Shown here: piece after piece, positions 23,358 through 32,172 of the stretch | Layout: every line of letters begins with the position of its first letter | Position numbering within the stretch: the stretch's first letter is position 1 | Virus record (IMG/VR): IMGVR_UViG_3300020174_000010 | Span: 1 to 50,580 of that record | Reading direction: 5' to 3' (one strand) | Length of the DNA stretch: 50,580 nt | Source of the DNA: a virus | Notes under the pieces: model-generated | The model's input: only the letters and a program-made list of their open reading frames with translations | Told to the model about the DNA's origin: nothing | The model's database searches: none | Translations under genes and position numbers: made by a program

Positions 23358-26236
23358 CATTAAAGTTCAATGAACTTCAGCAAAAACTGAAGGAAGCAAA
23401 AGAAAAGAAAGTTGTATTCTCTTTTGGTCGCATGAATCCTCCTACAGCAGGACATGAGAAACTTGCGAATGCAGTAGCGAAAGAAGCGAGAGCATCTGGA
23501 GCAGACGCACGAATTTATCTATCACATACTCAGAACAATAAGAAAGACCCTCTGTCATACAAAGATAAAGTCAAGTATGCAAAGAAAGCATTTGGTTCTG
23601 CAGTTAAATCATCTAGAGCAAGAACAATCATTGAGATTGCAAAAGAATTAGAAGCAGACGGTTATACAGATATCACATTAGTATTTGGTGACGACCGCGA
23701 AGGTGAGATGGTCAATCTCATCAAAAAATACAACGGAAAAGAATTTAACTTTAATTCCATCTCATCAAAGTCTGCAGGTAAGCGCGACCCTAATGCAAAA
23801 GGTGTTGAGGGTATCTCTGGTACTCTATTGCGCGACTATGCGAAGCAAGGTAACTATAAGAAGTTTGCTGGTGCATTAGCATCTAAACTATCTGATGCAG
23901 ACAAGAAAGCAATTTATAACGAAATTCGTAAAGTATTTTCAATTAAAGAAGATGTAGAATTTGAGCGTATTGCATTCAGAGAAGCATACCTAGTAGGCGA
24001 CATGTTTAATGTTGGTGACATTGTAGTAGACTTAAATCTAAATGAAGAATTTGAAATCATAGAACAAGGTACAAACTTCTTGTACTGCAAAGGAGCAGAT
24101 GGTAATGTACATACAAAGTGGTTATCCGACCTTACAGAAAAGAAATCAGCGAAAGACGATGACACCGAAGTTAGACAAGATAAAGATATCGCCGATAAAG
24201 ACGGTACACAACCAGCAAAATACTTTGCAGGACTCAAGTCCAAGTCTACCAAATCTGCCAGAGATGCACATTTCAAGAAGGGCGCAGAAAAATCAGATGA
24301 CGACCCAAGTGCTTACAAACCAGCACCTGGAGATGCTACAGCAAAGACAAAACCTTCAACGCACACTAAGAAGTTCAAAGCGATGTTCGGCGAAGCATCA
24401 TATAAAACAGTACCAGCAATTGCAGACTATCCAGAGCAAGGCGGAGCAGTCCAAGGAACAACACCAGATGACCCATCAGGAGACTGGATTTTAGGCGATG
24501 GTGAAGCACCTATTCTAGGTCTAGATGGTAAGAACGCAAAAGAAGTATTAAAGAAAACAGAAAAAGAAGTAGAGAAAACTCGCAAATCATTTAAAGAACA
24601 TTTAAGTCTTACAGAGCAAGCAGAAGTTGCTTTTGAAGTTGAAGTTGAAGGTGTCGGTAAGATGCTAGTTGCTGGCGCAAATAAGCAAGAAGTTCAACAG
24701 CGTCTTCAAAAGATGTTCAGAGATGCTAGAAAATTTACTGTTGGTAAGAGACTATTAGACCCACAAATTAAATTGTGGTATCGCACAATGGCGAAAGATG
24801 TTACTGAGCATGATAGTCGTTTATCTCATTACGAAGAAGATGAGTTGCGTGAATTCTTTGGTAAGAAAAAGAAACCAGTAAAGCAGAGTCCTATTCAAAA
24901 AGTATTAGCAAATATTGAAACTAATAGAGATACAAGACCAAAAGATGTTAAGTTAGATGATGGTAAGATTGTTAAAGTTACACCTGAAGTTGCTAGAGAA
25001 CTTATTAAGTTTGTAAACAAGAAAAATGCTGAAGGCGATAACAGATTTGACTTATCGAAGTTTGATGTATTTTCTAAAGTTATGAAACAACTTAAATTTC
25101 CTATTGCAGTTCGCGAAGAATACGAATTAGATGAAGAATGGAACATTGACTTATTTTTAGAAGAGAGTGATGAAGATAAAGAGATTGATGTTCCTGATCC
25201 TGATGAAGTTGATGATGACGACCTAGAGGCGCAACTCGACAAACTTATTAACGACTATGATGAAATTGAAGACGTTGATGATGTGTATCCAGACCAAGAT
25301 AGAGATGGAGACCATGATAAAGATGACTTACCTTTACCTCCAGAGGGTGAAGACGATGATGATTTAGAAGAAGATAACTATTCATGGGTTGATACTGAAG
25401 AAGCATTAACGCCCGCACAGCGTTTTAAAAGAGCGCAAATCATGCGTAAGAATAAAGGTAAGATTGCAAGAGCAAGAAAGATTGCATTGAAGCGTATGTC
25501 ATCTCCTGCGAAATTGAAGATGAGAGCAAAACGTCATGCAAGAAATCTATTGCGTAAGCGTTTTACTAAAGGTAAACCATATTCTTCATTGGGTATGGCA
25601 CAAAAAGCACAAATCGAAAAGTTTATTGCTAAGAAACAATCAGTCATTAAACGTATCTCTATTAAGTTAATTCCTACTTTGCGTAAACTAGAGATGAAGC
25701 GTCTGCGTGGTCAAAATAAGAAGGATGTTGTCATGCGGGGCAATGAAGAATTCGAAGCAATCTCTCCTTTGATTGAAAGTAATCAATATAGAGTTGGTTC
25801 TGAGATGTATTATGAGACATTTAATCAGTGGAAAAAAGAAATCAAAATTGAAGAACTGTCTGGTTTTGACAGAGAGTTGCTTGAATCCGACATTGGGTCA
25901 CATGCATTATATGAAGGACAGCATGTTCCTCTTGATTGTCCTATGATGGAAGAAGAAGAGAAACAACCAGAATTAAATAAACCTAAAGCAGGTGGACCTA
26001 AGAAATACTATGTTTATGTAAAAGACCCTAAATCAGGCAACATCAAAAAAGTATCATGGGGCGACACAACTGGTCTAAAGATAAAGTTAAATGATCCAGA
26101 AGCAAGAAAGTCATTCGCCGCAAGGCACCAATGTGATACTAAGAAAGACAAGACTAAACCTGGATATTGGGCATGTCGTATGCCGTACTTTGCAAAACAG
26201 TTAGGATTATCTGGTGGTGGAAACTATTTCTGGTAA
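23354..26236 (+). CDS. Large multidomain protein: HIGH-type adenylyltransferase domain plus acidic, basic and Cys-containing regions
   Basis: The protein has 960 residues from ATG 23354. The N-terminus is a HIGH-superfamily nucleotidyltransferase: FSFGRMNPPTAGH (about 22-34) and ISGTLLRDYAKQGNYKKF (about 153-170), as in NMN or pantetheine-phosphate adenylyltransferases. A long linker follows. An acidic stretch (about 610-680) contains a calcium-loop-like DQDRDGDHDKDD. A very basic helical region (about 685-790, rich in KRxxR) may bind DNA or RNA. The C-terminal about 80 residues carry RHQCDTKKDK and GYWACRMPY, a small domain that recurs in phage proteins. Large size and modularity recall virion or internal proteins, yet the enzyme domain argues for activity. 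Confidence 0.65.
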   Translation: MTLKFNELQQKLKEAKEKKVVFSFGRMNPPTAGHEKLANAVAKEARASGADARIYLSHTQNNKKDPLSYKDKVKYAKKAFGSAVKSSRARTIIEIAKELEADGYTDITLVFGDDREGEMVNLIKKYNGKEFNFNSISSKSAGKRDPNAKGVEGISGTLLRDYAKQGNYKKFAGALASKLSDADKKAIYNEIRKVFSIKEDVEFERIAFREAYLVGDMFNVGDIVVDLNLNEEFEIIEQGTNFLYCKGADGNVHTKWLSDLTEKKSAKDDDTEVRQDKDIADKDGTQPAKYFAGLKSKSTKSARDAHFKKGAEKSDDDPSAYKPAPGDATAKTKPSTHTKKFKAMFGEASYKTVPAIADYPEQGGAVQGTTPDDPSGDWILGDGEAPILGLDGKNAKEVLKKTEKEVEKTRKSFKEHLSLTEQAEVAFEVEVEGVGKMLVAGANKQEVQQRLQKMFRDARKFTVGKRLLDPQIKLWYRTMAKDVTEHDSRLSHYEEDELREFFGKKKKPVKQSPIQKVLANIETNRDTRPKDVKLDDGKIVKVTPEVARELIKFVNKKNAEGDNRFDLSKFDVFSKVMKQLKFPIAVREEYELDEEWNIDLFLEESDEDKEIDVPDPDEVDDDDLEAQLDKLINDYDEIEDVDDVYPDQDRDGDHDKDDLPLPPEGEDDDDLEEDNYSWVDTEEALTPAQRFKRAQIMRKNKGKIARARKIALKRMSSPAKLKMRAKRHARNLLRKRFTKGKPYSSLGMAQKAQIEKFIAKKQSVIKRISIKLIPTLRKLEMKRLRGQNKKDVVMRGNEEFEAISPLIESNQYRVGSEMYYETFNQWKKEIKIEELSGFDRELLESDIGSHALYEGQHVPLDCPMMEEEEKQPELNKPKAGGPKKYYVYVKDPKSGNIKKVSWGDTTGLKIKLNDPEARKSFAARHQCDTKKDKTKPGYWACRMPYFAKQLGLSGGGNYFW

Positions 26237-26486
26237 ACCCTACACTCAAGTAGATGATGTTCGAACTTTCAGCGAAGACGTTGAGAGTGATGAGTTAATT
26301 TGGCACAGGGATAAATACACTAGAGAGATAACTATTCTAGAAGGTGAGGGATGGATGTTGCAATTAGATAATCGTCCTGCTAAGAAACTAGAAAAAGGTA
26401 AGATATATAAGATTCCAGCAATGGAATTTCACAGAGTAATTAAAGGCACAGGGAATCTTGTAATCAAGATATGGGAAGATAAATGA
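26214..26486 (+). CDS. Small cupin-fold protein
   Basis: The protein has 90 residues with a GTG start (26214; a second GTG follows). It is nearly all beta strands: IWHRDKYTREITILEGEGW, LEKGKIYKIPAMEFHRVIKG and NLVIKIWEDK form a single cupin barrel with His in both conserved places (about 31 and 75). The gene overlaps the large protein upstream by 23 bp, so translation is coupled. The ligand is unknown; a metal- or sugar-binding function is possible. Confidence 0.65.
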   Translation: MVETISGKPYTQVDDVRTFSEDVESDELIWHRDKYTREITILEGEGWMLQLDNRPAKKLEKGKIYKIPAMEFHRVIKGTGNLVIKIWEDK

Positions 26487-27088
26487 CAGATAAAACAATT
26501 TACAAATCAATGCGTCAGACTATGAATGAAATGTACTCAGAAGAAATGACTGAGAGTGCAGAAGCAGGTCTGAAGAAAAAGGCAGATAAGTCTGGTATGC
26601 CTCTTGGTGTATTGAAGCAAGTATACGAACGAGGAGTTGCCGCTTGGAAAGGTGGTCATCGTCCAGGAACTACTCCACAACAATGGGGTATGGCGCGAGT
26701 TAACTCATTTGTCACTAAATCTTCTGGTACATGGGGTAAAACAGACGCCGACCTTGCTAAAAAAGTTAGAGGTGAGAGTGCAGAGTTCGACCATTATCAG
26801 TATCAGATTACAGAACAAGACGAACCAGCATCACCAGACGAAGGTTCAATGGCAATGCAACAGTTAGAGTTTATGTCATATGCCGCTGGTAAAATAAAAG
26901 AGCATCTTTCAAGTGGCGGTGAGTTTCCTGAGTGGATGCAAAATAAATTATCAGCAACGCATGAAGATATGAAAAGTTTATATGCGAACATTGACCATAA
27001 AGAAGAAGCAGTAAGTGCCGCACAACAAGCGGCAATCGCAATCTCTAAGAAAGAGCGCGGCGAAAAACCTAAAGGAGAAAAAAAATGA
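26483..27088 (+). CDS. Conserved phage protein with DUF5824-like domain
   Basis: The protein has 201 residues. Residues about 28-92 (LKKKADKSGMPLGVLKQVYE, then AWKGGHRPGTTPQQWGMARV and FVTKSSGTWGKTDADL) are a well-conserved phage module (DUF5824-like) found alone or inside large phage polyproteins. The rest is helical with an acidic middle and a Lys-rich end. The function is unknown. It overlaps the cupin gene by four bases and the next small gene by four, so the block is one operon. Confidence 0.65.
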   Translation: MTDKTIYKSMRQTMNEMYSEEMTESAEAGLKKKADKSGMPLGVLKQVYERGVAAWKGGHRPGTTPQQWGMARVNSFVTKSSGTWGKTDADLAKKVRGESAEFDHYQYQITEQDEPASPDEGSMAMQQLEFMSYAAGKIKEHLSSGGEFPEWMQNKLSATHEDMKSLYANIDHKEEAVSAAQQAAIAISKKERGEKPKGEKK

Positions 27089-27294
27089 GTTTGGGAATTG
27101 ACAATCCGTTCATCTTAAAAGAGAGAGAAAGACCGGAAATCGAAGAGAAAGACCAGAGTGCATATCAGAAGTTCTTTGCTAAAGAACTATCAAAGCGTGG
27201 TGTTAAGTCACCTTCGGAGTTATCTTCCGCTGATAAAAAAGCATTCTATAATTATATTGACGCAAATTGGAAAGCAGATAAAGAGACTGATTAG
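27085..27294 (+). CDS. Small conserved phage protein (helical domain)
   Basis: The protein has 69 residues. A KFFAKELSKRGVKSPSELSS segment and FYNYIDANWKAD end form a short three-helix-like domain that elsewhere occurs repeated within phage multidomain proteins. A clear ribosome site (AAAGGAGAA) precedes the ATG. Its function is unknown; being next to the DUF5824-like gene suggests the two were or are parts of one larger protein in relatives. Confidence 0.6.
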   Translation: MSLGIDNPFILKERERPEIEEKDQSAYQKFFAKELSKRGVKSPSELSSADKKAFYNYIDANWKADKETD

Positions 27295-27318
27295 TATCAG
27301 TCACTTTCAGTTAGTGTT

Positions 27319-27570
27319 ATGGCAAAGCAATTTACAAGGGACGATGTTCCTAAAGTAGAAGATTTGTGGTTTAACTTTATTAAGAAAGTTCGTGATTTAG
27401 GACTTGACTTTTGTGATAAATCTGTTATACTAGAGTTGAAGTTAAAAGAGACACCTGACCATGAGATAACAAATCGCATGGAATTGAAGTTCGACAATAA
27501 CAACAGAGAGACTACAATGAAAGTCACACATAATATTAAGGATAAACCTAAAGAGGAAGATGATTACTAG
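27319..27570 (+). CDS. Small acidic/basic protein, unknown function
   Basis: The protein has 83 residues. Mostly strand-like segments (SVILELKLKE, ITNRMELKFD, TTMKVTHNI) follow a short helix (VEDLWFNFIKKVRDL). No family is recognised. The ribosome site is weak (GTTAGTG). The stop codon TAG is directly followed by the ATG of the HAD gene, so the two are co-translated. Confidence 0.5.
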   Translation: MAKQFTRDDVPKVEDLWFNFIKKVRDLGLDFCDKSVILELKLKETPDHEITNRMELKFDNNNRETTMKVTHNIKDKPKEEDDY

Positions 27571-28092
27571 ATGACATTATCATTACTACAGTTCGAAGCA
27601 AAAGGTCAACAGAAGATATACCTAGATATGGATGGAGTTCTTTGTGATTTCATTAGAGGTATTAAAGACACAACCGGTGAAGACTTTACGTCACCTGACC
27701 TTAACCAAGGTGCAAAGGGTAAAATCAAAGCACAAGTAGAAAAGAAAAGTGACTTCTGGCATAATCTTCAGTGGATGAAAGATGGTGCCGAGTTGTTTCG
27801 GTACGTCAAATCTAGTCATCCATATATTCTATCTGCATATGCAAACTGGGATAAGAATTGTAAAGATGGAAAGAATTCTTGGATTAAAAGACATTTAATG
27901 ATACCTAAACAGCGTATCAATCTAGTAAAACGAGAAGACAAACAAAAATATGCTATGAGTGATGGTGTAGCAAACATCTTAATTGATGATTACATCAAAA
28001 ACATTAGAGAATGGGAAGCGCAAGGTGGTATAGGAATTCATCACACTAGCGCAAAAAATACTATAAATAGTCTAAAGAAACTTGGTTTCTAA
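27571..28092 (+). CDS. HAD-superfamily phosphatase, 5'(3')-deoxyribonucleotidase-like
   Basis: The protein has 173 residues. HAD motif I IYLDMDGVLCDF (nucleophile Asp near 20), motif II-like YILSAYANW (about 90), a Lys in the ...KREDKQKYA region (motif III) and motif IV ILIDDYIKN (about 140-147) are present. This is the arrangement of 5'(3')-deoxyribonucleotidases and related small-molecule phosphatases. It could tune dNMP pools. A T4-type late promoter octamer lies in its last codons, serving the structural gene downstream. Confidence 0.75.
   Translation: MTLSLLQFEAKGQQKIYLDMDGVLCDFIRGIKDTTGEDFTSPDLNQGAKGKIKAQVEKKSDFWHNLQWMKDGAELFRYVKSSHPYILSAYANWDKNCKDGKNSWIKRHLMIPKQRINLVKREDKQKYAMSDGVANILIDDYIKNIREWEAQGGIGIHHTSAKNTINSLKKLGF
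28062..28069 (+). promoter_or_regulatory. T4-type late promoter (TATAAATA) for the structural block
   Basis: A perfect TATAAATA at 28062-28069 lies 49 bp before the start of the predicted virion protein at 28118. T4 late promoters consist of this octamer recognised by the gp55 sigma factor with the gp45 clamp. Confidence 0.65.
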
Positions 28093-28117
28093 CATAAACA
28101 AATAGGAGAAATAAACT

Positions 28118-28666
28118 ATGTCTTCATGGGGCGCAACAGACGCAAACGAGGCAAAACCTAAATGGTTAACTGCCGCACAAAAAACAGATACATTCGCAGA
28201 TAGTCGCGGATGGGTATATCGTGATCCAAATACGGGTCTAGAAGAAGTATTAGTAGCAATTGGACAATTGTCTGGTTCTACTAAACTAAACATTGCAGAC
28301 GTAACTGCAGTTAACTTCACAACTACATCGTTCAGCGAAGCGGCAGGTGGTAACATCGACATTGCTGTTTCATTCAACGAGAAGATTACTGTAACTGGTT
28401 CACCAACTATCACAGTAACTAACGACCAAGCAGGTGCTGGTACAGACGCAACATTTACTGCAACTTACCAGTCAGGTTCAGGACGCAACAAACTTACATT
28501 CCGTGCTACTTATGCCGCCGCTGATGGTGGTGTAGCAGAAGATGATGTATTGTCAATTGCTGACCAGAATATTGCACTTGCTGGTGGTACCTTGGTTGAT
28601 GGCGAAGCAGTTAATGCCGCAGTCGCAATCGCTGGTGTAACAAGCACACTTACAATTAGTGCGTAA
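28118..28666 (+). CDS. Predicted virion structural protein (Ig-like/decoration type)
   Basis: The protein has 182 residues. A polar N-terminus with a WGATDANEAKPKWLTAAQKT segment, of a type seen in marine T4-like virion proteins, is followed by an all-beta, Ala/Thr/Gly-rich domain (KITVTGSPTITVTNDQAGAG, then RNKLTFRATYAAADGG) that looks like an immunoglobulin-like or adhesin-like fold. Low Lys/Arg content and good codon flow suggest high expression. It has a strong ribosome site (AATAGGAGA) and a late promoter. Head decoration or neck/tail location cannot be decided. Confidence 0.6.
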   Translation: MSSWGATDANEAKPKWLTAAQKTDTFADSRGWVYRDPNTGLEEVLVAIGQLSGSTKLNIADVTAVNFTTTSFSEAAGGNIDIAVSFNEKITVTGSPTITVTNDQAGAGTDATFTATYQSGSGRNKLTFRATYAAADGGVAEDDVLSIADQNIALAGGTLVDGEAVNAAVAIAGVTSTLTISA

Positions 28667-28671
28667 TTTAT

Positions 28672-28694
28672 TGGGCGCCATTTAGTTGCGCCCA
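28672..28694 (+). other. Strong hairpin after the structural gene
   Basis: TGGGCGC (28672-28678) pairs with GCGCCCA (28688-28694), loop of nine. There is no T-run. A second weak hairpin follows (TCTATG 28705-28710 with CATAGA 28723-28728). They may protect the mRNA end or partly terminate. The 93 bp gap to 28760 holds nothing else that I can identify. Confidence 0.5.
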
Positions 28695-28759
28695 CCTAGA
28701 AATGTCTATGTCTTGTTAAAAGCATAGAGTGAAAAATAACTGCAAAATAGGAGACTAAC

Positions 28760-29224
28760 ATGGCAGACCAAAAAATTAGTGAACTAACCGCCGCTACTAG
28801 TGGCGCATCCGCTGACCTTTTACACGTTGTACAAGGTGGAGCAAACAAAAAACTAACAGTATCAAATCTATTTGCTGGAATTGATACTAACATCAAACTT
28901 GATGGGTATCTTGCATTTAAAGCAACACCAGAGGCAATCACTGCCGCTGGAGCAACTGTTGCTATTAACCTGACTAGTGCAATCAGTCAGATTACATCAT
29001 CTGCAACCACAACTGGTGCAAATGCACTTACACTCGCAGATGGTACACAAGGACAAATCAAAATTATCACACTTATCACTGATGGTGGTGATGTTCAAAT
29101 TGATCCATCAAACTTTGCAAACGGCACTTCTATTACTATGGAAGATGCTAACGATACTATCACACTGTTATTTACAAACAGTAATTGGATTATTTTATCA
29201 AACAATGGTTGCACAATCGCATAA
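28760..29224 (+). CDS. Predicted virion protein (fibre/decoration-like)
   Basis: The protein has 154 residues. The N-terminus ADQKISELTAATSGASADLL is typical of phage tail-fibre or capsid-decoration proteins, where the KISELT motif precedes a beta-rich region. The rest is a repetitive beta domain (GQIKIITLITDGGDVQIDP, TSITMEDANDTITLLF, a WIILSNNG end) like the needle or spike domains of fibres. A clear ribosome site (ATAGGAGA) precedes the ATG. Host or partner specificity is not visible. Confidence 0.6.
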   Translation: MADQKISELTAATSGASADLLHVVQGGANKKLTVSNLFAGIDTNIKLDGYLAFKATPEAITAAGATVAINLTSAISQITSSATTTGANALTLADGTQGQIKIITLITDGGDVQIDPSNFANGTSITMEDANDTITLLFTNSNWIILSNNGCTIA

Positions 29225-29236
29225 TAGGAGGTTTCA

Positions 29237-30310
29237 ATGAAATCATTTAAACAAAACCTCACCGAACAAACTTTTGATTCCTTCTTGAGTTTGAACGAAG
29301 AGGATTTCGATAAGTTTCTTGAAACTCTCAGCGATGAGGAACTTAATGAACTAGAAGAAGGCATCGTCAGTGGCATCGCCAAAGGCGTTGCCGCAGTTGG
29401 TAAGGGTGCATACAATCTAGCAAAGAAAGCAGTAGTGAACAAGCAAGGTAATGTTCGTGTATCTACTGCTGGACGTGCAGACGCCGCAGATGCTAAACTT
29501 GCTAAAATTAAAAAGAAGCAAGCAGACCGTGAGCGTCTAAAGAAAGCACAAGCAGGTATCGATGCTGAAAAAGCAAAGATGAAAGCAGAACGCGAAAAAG
29601 AAAAAGCATCTGAAAGCGTAGAAATTGATGAGAAGTCATACACACCAATGCAAGTTAAACAAGCAATTGGTATCGCATCAGACAAACGCTATGCTGGTGG
29701 TAACATGAGTGGTGCAGTTAGAGCAATTGAGAAACTTGCAAAAGGTTTATCCAATCATAAACAAGTTGCCGCAGTTCTGAAACGTCAGAATGAAAGCAAG
29801 TCAATTGAAGAGACTGTTGCTAATATCTTAAACCCATCAAGTGAAGTTCAATCGCTTGATGAGAGCATGGATATTATGACATTCGATACTAATGGAAAGA
29901 ATGTTGTTGAGACAATTACAGATTTGTTAGAGGATGGTTATTCACAATCACCAATGGCAGATGGTACTGACTTAGCACTTAACGACATCAAAAATCCAGA
30001 AAGTCTTCAGCAATTGAATGCGCTTGTCGGTACTATTGGTATTCGTGAATATTTGAATCCTAAAGGCGCTTTAGTACAACTTCAAGGTAAGTTGCAGACT
30101 ATTGGTCTAACTTTTGATATTCCTGCTATGACAGAAGGAAAAGGCACCGCGTCTGCTCCTCTGACACAGTATGGTGGTATCACTGGTAAGGGTATTGACA
30201 CTGCAATTGATGCTTTAGATAATGAAAATCCTGCTGAAGGTTTAAATCTTCAGATTGAGTATGAAACAACTCCATATGGATTGACTAAAGTATACGCTAA
30301 AATTGCATAA
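29237..30310 (+). CDS. Conserved phage protein, possibly internal or virion-associated
   Basis: The protein has 357 residues. The N-terminal acidic helix (EEDFDKFLETLSDEELNELE) is followed by a Gly/Ala-rich segment, then a Lys/Glu-rich coiled coil (about 85-135), a YTPMQVKQAIGIASDKRYAG module (about 136-155) and a globular end. A scaffold-like or processed internal head protein would fit this order, but no motif proves it. It follows the fibre-like gene with AGGAGGT 12 bp before the ATG and lies in the structural block. Confidence 0.55.
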   Translation: MKSFKQNLTEQTFDSFLSLNEEDFDKFLETLSDEELNELEEGIVSGIAKGVAAVGKGAYNLAKKAVVNKQGNVRVSTAGRADAADAKLAKIKKKQADRERLKKAQAGIDAEKAKMKAEREKEKASESVEIDEKSYTPMQVKQAIGIASDKRYAGGNMSGAVRAIEKLAKGLSNHKQVAAVLKRQNESKSIEETVANILNPSSEVQSLDESMDIMTFDTNGKNVVETITDLLEDGYSQSPMADGTDLALNDIKNPESLQQLNALVGTIGIREYLNPKGALVQLQGKLQTIGLTFDIPAMTEGKGTASAPLTQYGGITGKGIDTAIDALDNENPAEGLNLQIEYETTPYGLTKVYAKIA

Positions 30311-30331
30311 TTAGTCAGTATACATATTATA

Positions 30332-30697
30332 ATGAATGATATTGAATTGACGAATAAAAACTTCTTGGTCTATGCAATGAAAGCATATAATAATCCTCAT
30401 TGCATGGACCTCGAGGAGTTTCAAGAAGACTTGAAACGAATTAAATATATTAAAAGACTGTTAAAGAAATATGTTGAAACTGGACAGTTAAGAACTAGAT
30501 TACTTATTAATCATGTTGTGGTTTTATATAATGTTTTTGGAGCAGATGCAACGAAAAGAATGCTTTTCTTTAAAATAGAAACAGATATGTTGCCTGCACT
30601 TAAAACATTTTTAGTATTTTTAAACTACATGAAAGATGATGAGCAAACAGATATCGTACTTGACCAGAAAATCGTAAAAGAATTGAGAGAATTATAA
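30332..30697 (+). CDS. Conserved T4-like phage protein (DUF7207-like), unknown function
   Basis: The protein has 121 residues, all-helical in outlook (IKYIKRLLKKYVETGQLRTR, HVVVLYNVFGADATKRMLFF). I associate the pattern with a small conserved marine T4-like family, often called DUF7207; that link is from memory and not testable here. No Shine-Dalgarno sequence is visible ahead of its ATG. The stop is followed at once by the next ATG. Confidence 0.55.
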   Translation: MNDIELTNKNFLVYAMKAYNNPHCMDLEEFQEDLKRIKYIKRLLKKYVETGQLRTRLLINHVVVLYNVFGADATKRMLFFKIETDMLPALKTFLVFLNYMKDDEQTDIVLDQKIVKELREL

Positions 30698-31468
30698 ATG
30701 TCTAAATTAGTTGATAACTTAATCACTCTGAGAGTACTGCGTTTATTCACTGTCGATTACAAAGACACTGAAGCATATCGTCTTGGGATTATCAACGAAA
30801 AAGGCGAACAGTTAATTCCAATGCGTAATTTTATTAACAGAGACCAAGAAAGTTCATACACTTTACTACACAGACTTGTGTTTCGTTTGCGTGGAATACT
30901 TGAAAAGGTTCCATTTGCAAAAAGTCGTTTAGTTAATTACGCCGCGGCATTGCTGTTAATTAAAGAAAAGATTGTTAAAGAAGAAGAATTTTTTGAGACA
31001 GATGATGTCTTATTAGAGAAACTTGATGCTATGCAATATCGTCCTGGATTTTATCTAGCAGAGCAAGCAATCAGAAAGCAGTGGGAAGATGCCGCCGCTA
31101 ATGCAACAGGTCCTGCAGTAGCAGGTACTGGAGATGATAGTAGTACTGTTGTAGTTCGCAAGAAGAAACGCAAGACTGCAATGTTTACAGTAACACCTGA
31201 TGTATTTTCACGTTTTGCTAAAGGTAAAAAGAAGTTTGAACGCTGGAGCAAATACTTAAATGTAGAAGATGAAGCAGAAGCGAGTATCTATAACTTTGCA
31301 CGAAGAAATCCAGATGGTATGATTATTCTACAATGTGCAGATACAGGTAATCAAAAAGCAATTCGATATAATCCTAATGGTGGTGGTCGTTGGAAAAAAC
31401 TTCAAAGACCAGTAAGAGCAGAAAAAGTTTCATCACTAAAGGAATGGATAGATGTTCACACAGATTAA
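30698..31468 (+). CDS. Conserved phage protein with basic linker, possibly head-associated
   Basis: The protein has 256 residues. The helical N-terminus (LVDNLITLRVLRLFTVDYKD, and a LVFRLRGILEKVPFAKSRLV helix) is linked by an Ala/Gly/Thr stretch and a VVVRKKKRKT basic patch (about 150-160) to a C-terminal domain with FSRFAKGKKKFERWSKYLN and GMIILQ. Similar two-part proteins occur next to head genes in marine T4-like phages. No catalytic residues are recognised. It directly abuts the previous gene and overlaps the spanin-like gene. Confidence 0.55.
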   Translation: MSKLVDNLITLRVLRLFTVDYKDTEAYRLGIINEKGEQLIPMRNFINRDQESSYTLLHRLVFRLRGILEKVPFAKSRLVNYAAALLLIKEKIVKEEEFFETDDVLLEKLDAMQYRPGFYLAEQAIRKQWEDAAANATGPAVAGTGDDSSTVVVRKKKRKTAMFTVTPDVFSRFAKGKKKFERWSKYLNVEDEAEASIYNFARRNPDGMIILQCADTGNQKAIRYNPNGGGRWKKLQRPVRAEKVSSLKEWIDVHTD

Positions 31469-31823
31469 AATATTATTCATTATTGTAGCACTAGTTGGCG
31501 CCTCTGGCGCCATTTACTATGTTAAGAAGTTACAACATGAAAATGAAATACTTGTACTCAATCAAGCAAAACTTGAGACTGCAGTAGAAGAACAAAAAGC
31601 AGTAATAGCACAGACAAAAGAATCCTACGAAAAGATACTTCAGTCAAATGTTGCTCTTAACGATAAAATTAACGAAGTAAACAAGACAAAAGATGAGTTG
31701 CAAAAGAAACTTGCAAAGCATGATATGAATTTTCTTGCAGTAGAGAAACCAAAACTAATTGAAAGAATTATTAATAAAGGGTCCATGGGTGTATTAGATG
31801 AAATTGAAAATCTTACTAAGTAG
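31452..31823 (+). CDS. Inner-membrane spanin-like protein (i-spanin)
   Basis: The protein has 123 residues. A single N-terminal transmembrane segment (ILFIIVALVGASGAIYYV, about 7-24) is followed by a long coiled coil (about 27-100), the layout of Rz-type inner spanins that disrupt the outer membrane after peptidoglycan is cut. The next gene encodes a lipoprotein and overlaps its 3' end by 26 bp, as Rz/Rz1 pairs commonly do. It overlaps the upstream structural gene by 17 bp. Confidence 0.75.
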   Translation: MFTQIKILFIIVALVGASGAIYYVKKLQHENEILVLNQAKLETAVEEQKAVIAQTKESYEKILQSNVALNDKINEVNKTKDELQKKLAKHDMNFLAVEKPKLIERIINKGSMGVLDEIENLTK

Positions 31824-32172
31824 TCTATTACTCGTAGCATTGACTGGTTGTAGTTTTCTACCTAGTGTTAAAACAATTGAGACACAGAAGGTAGCAGTAG
31901 AGAAACCTAGACTGAACTTACCTAATCCAGAACCGCTTGACATGAAAAAAGTTGAGTGGGTTGTTGTCACAAGAGAAAATGCAGAAGCAGTATTCGCAGA
32001 TTTAGAGAAGCAAGGTAAACCTATTGCTCTATTTGCAATGACAACAGATGGGTACGAAGCACTAGCACTAAATATAGCAGATATAAAAGGGTATCTTGCG
32101 ACACAAAAAGAAATAATTATACAATATCGCAAGTATTATGAACCACAGAAAGAGGAAGAGAATGTCAAATAA
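31798..32172 (+). CDS. Outer-membrane lipoprotein, probable o-spanin
   Basis: The protein has 124 residues. A signal peptide with lipobox (LLLVALTGCS, Cys about 18) marks a lipoprotein that will be lipidated and sent to the outer membrane. After a Pro-rich linker, a compact domain follows (VEWVVVTRENAEAVFADLEK, GKPIALFAMTTDGYEALAL). Together with the upstream membrane/coiled-coil gene it forms a predicted spanin pair bridging both membranes of a Gram-negative host. The mature domain is longer than in classical Rz1. Confidence 0.7.
   Translation: MKLKILLSSLLLVALTGCSFLPSVKTIETQKVAVEKPRLNLPNPEPLDMKKVEWVVVTRENAEAVFADLEKQGKPIALFAMTTDGYEALALNIADIKGYLATQKEIIIQYRKYYEPQKEEENVK

Noticed and set aside
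27404-27431. TTGACT, 16 bp, TATACT inside the gene at 27319-27570
   Set aside because: It lies in the middle of a coding region, over 130 bp before the next ATG, and has no leader like the other promoters; it may be chance in AT-rich coding DNA.
29095-29685. 196-codon open frame on the minus strand
   Set aside because: It lies antisense to two well-supported + strand genes, has a biased Ser/Ala/Leu composition typical of reverse-frame shadows, and lacks a promoter and ribosome site.
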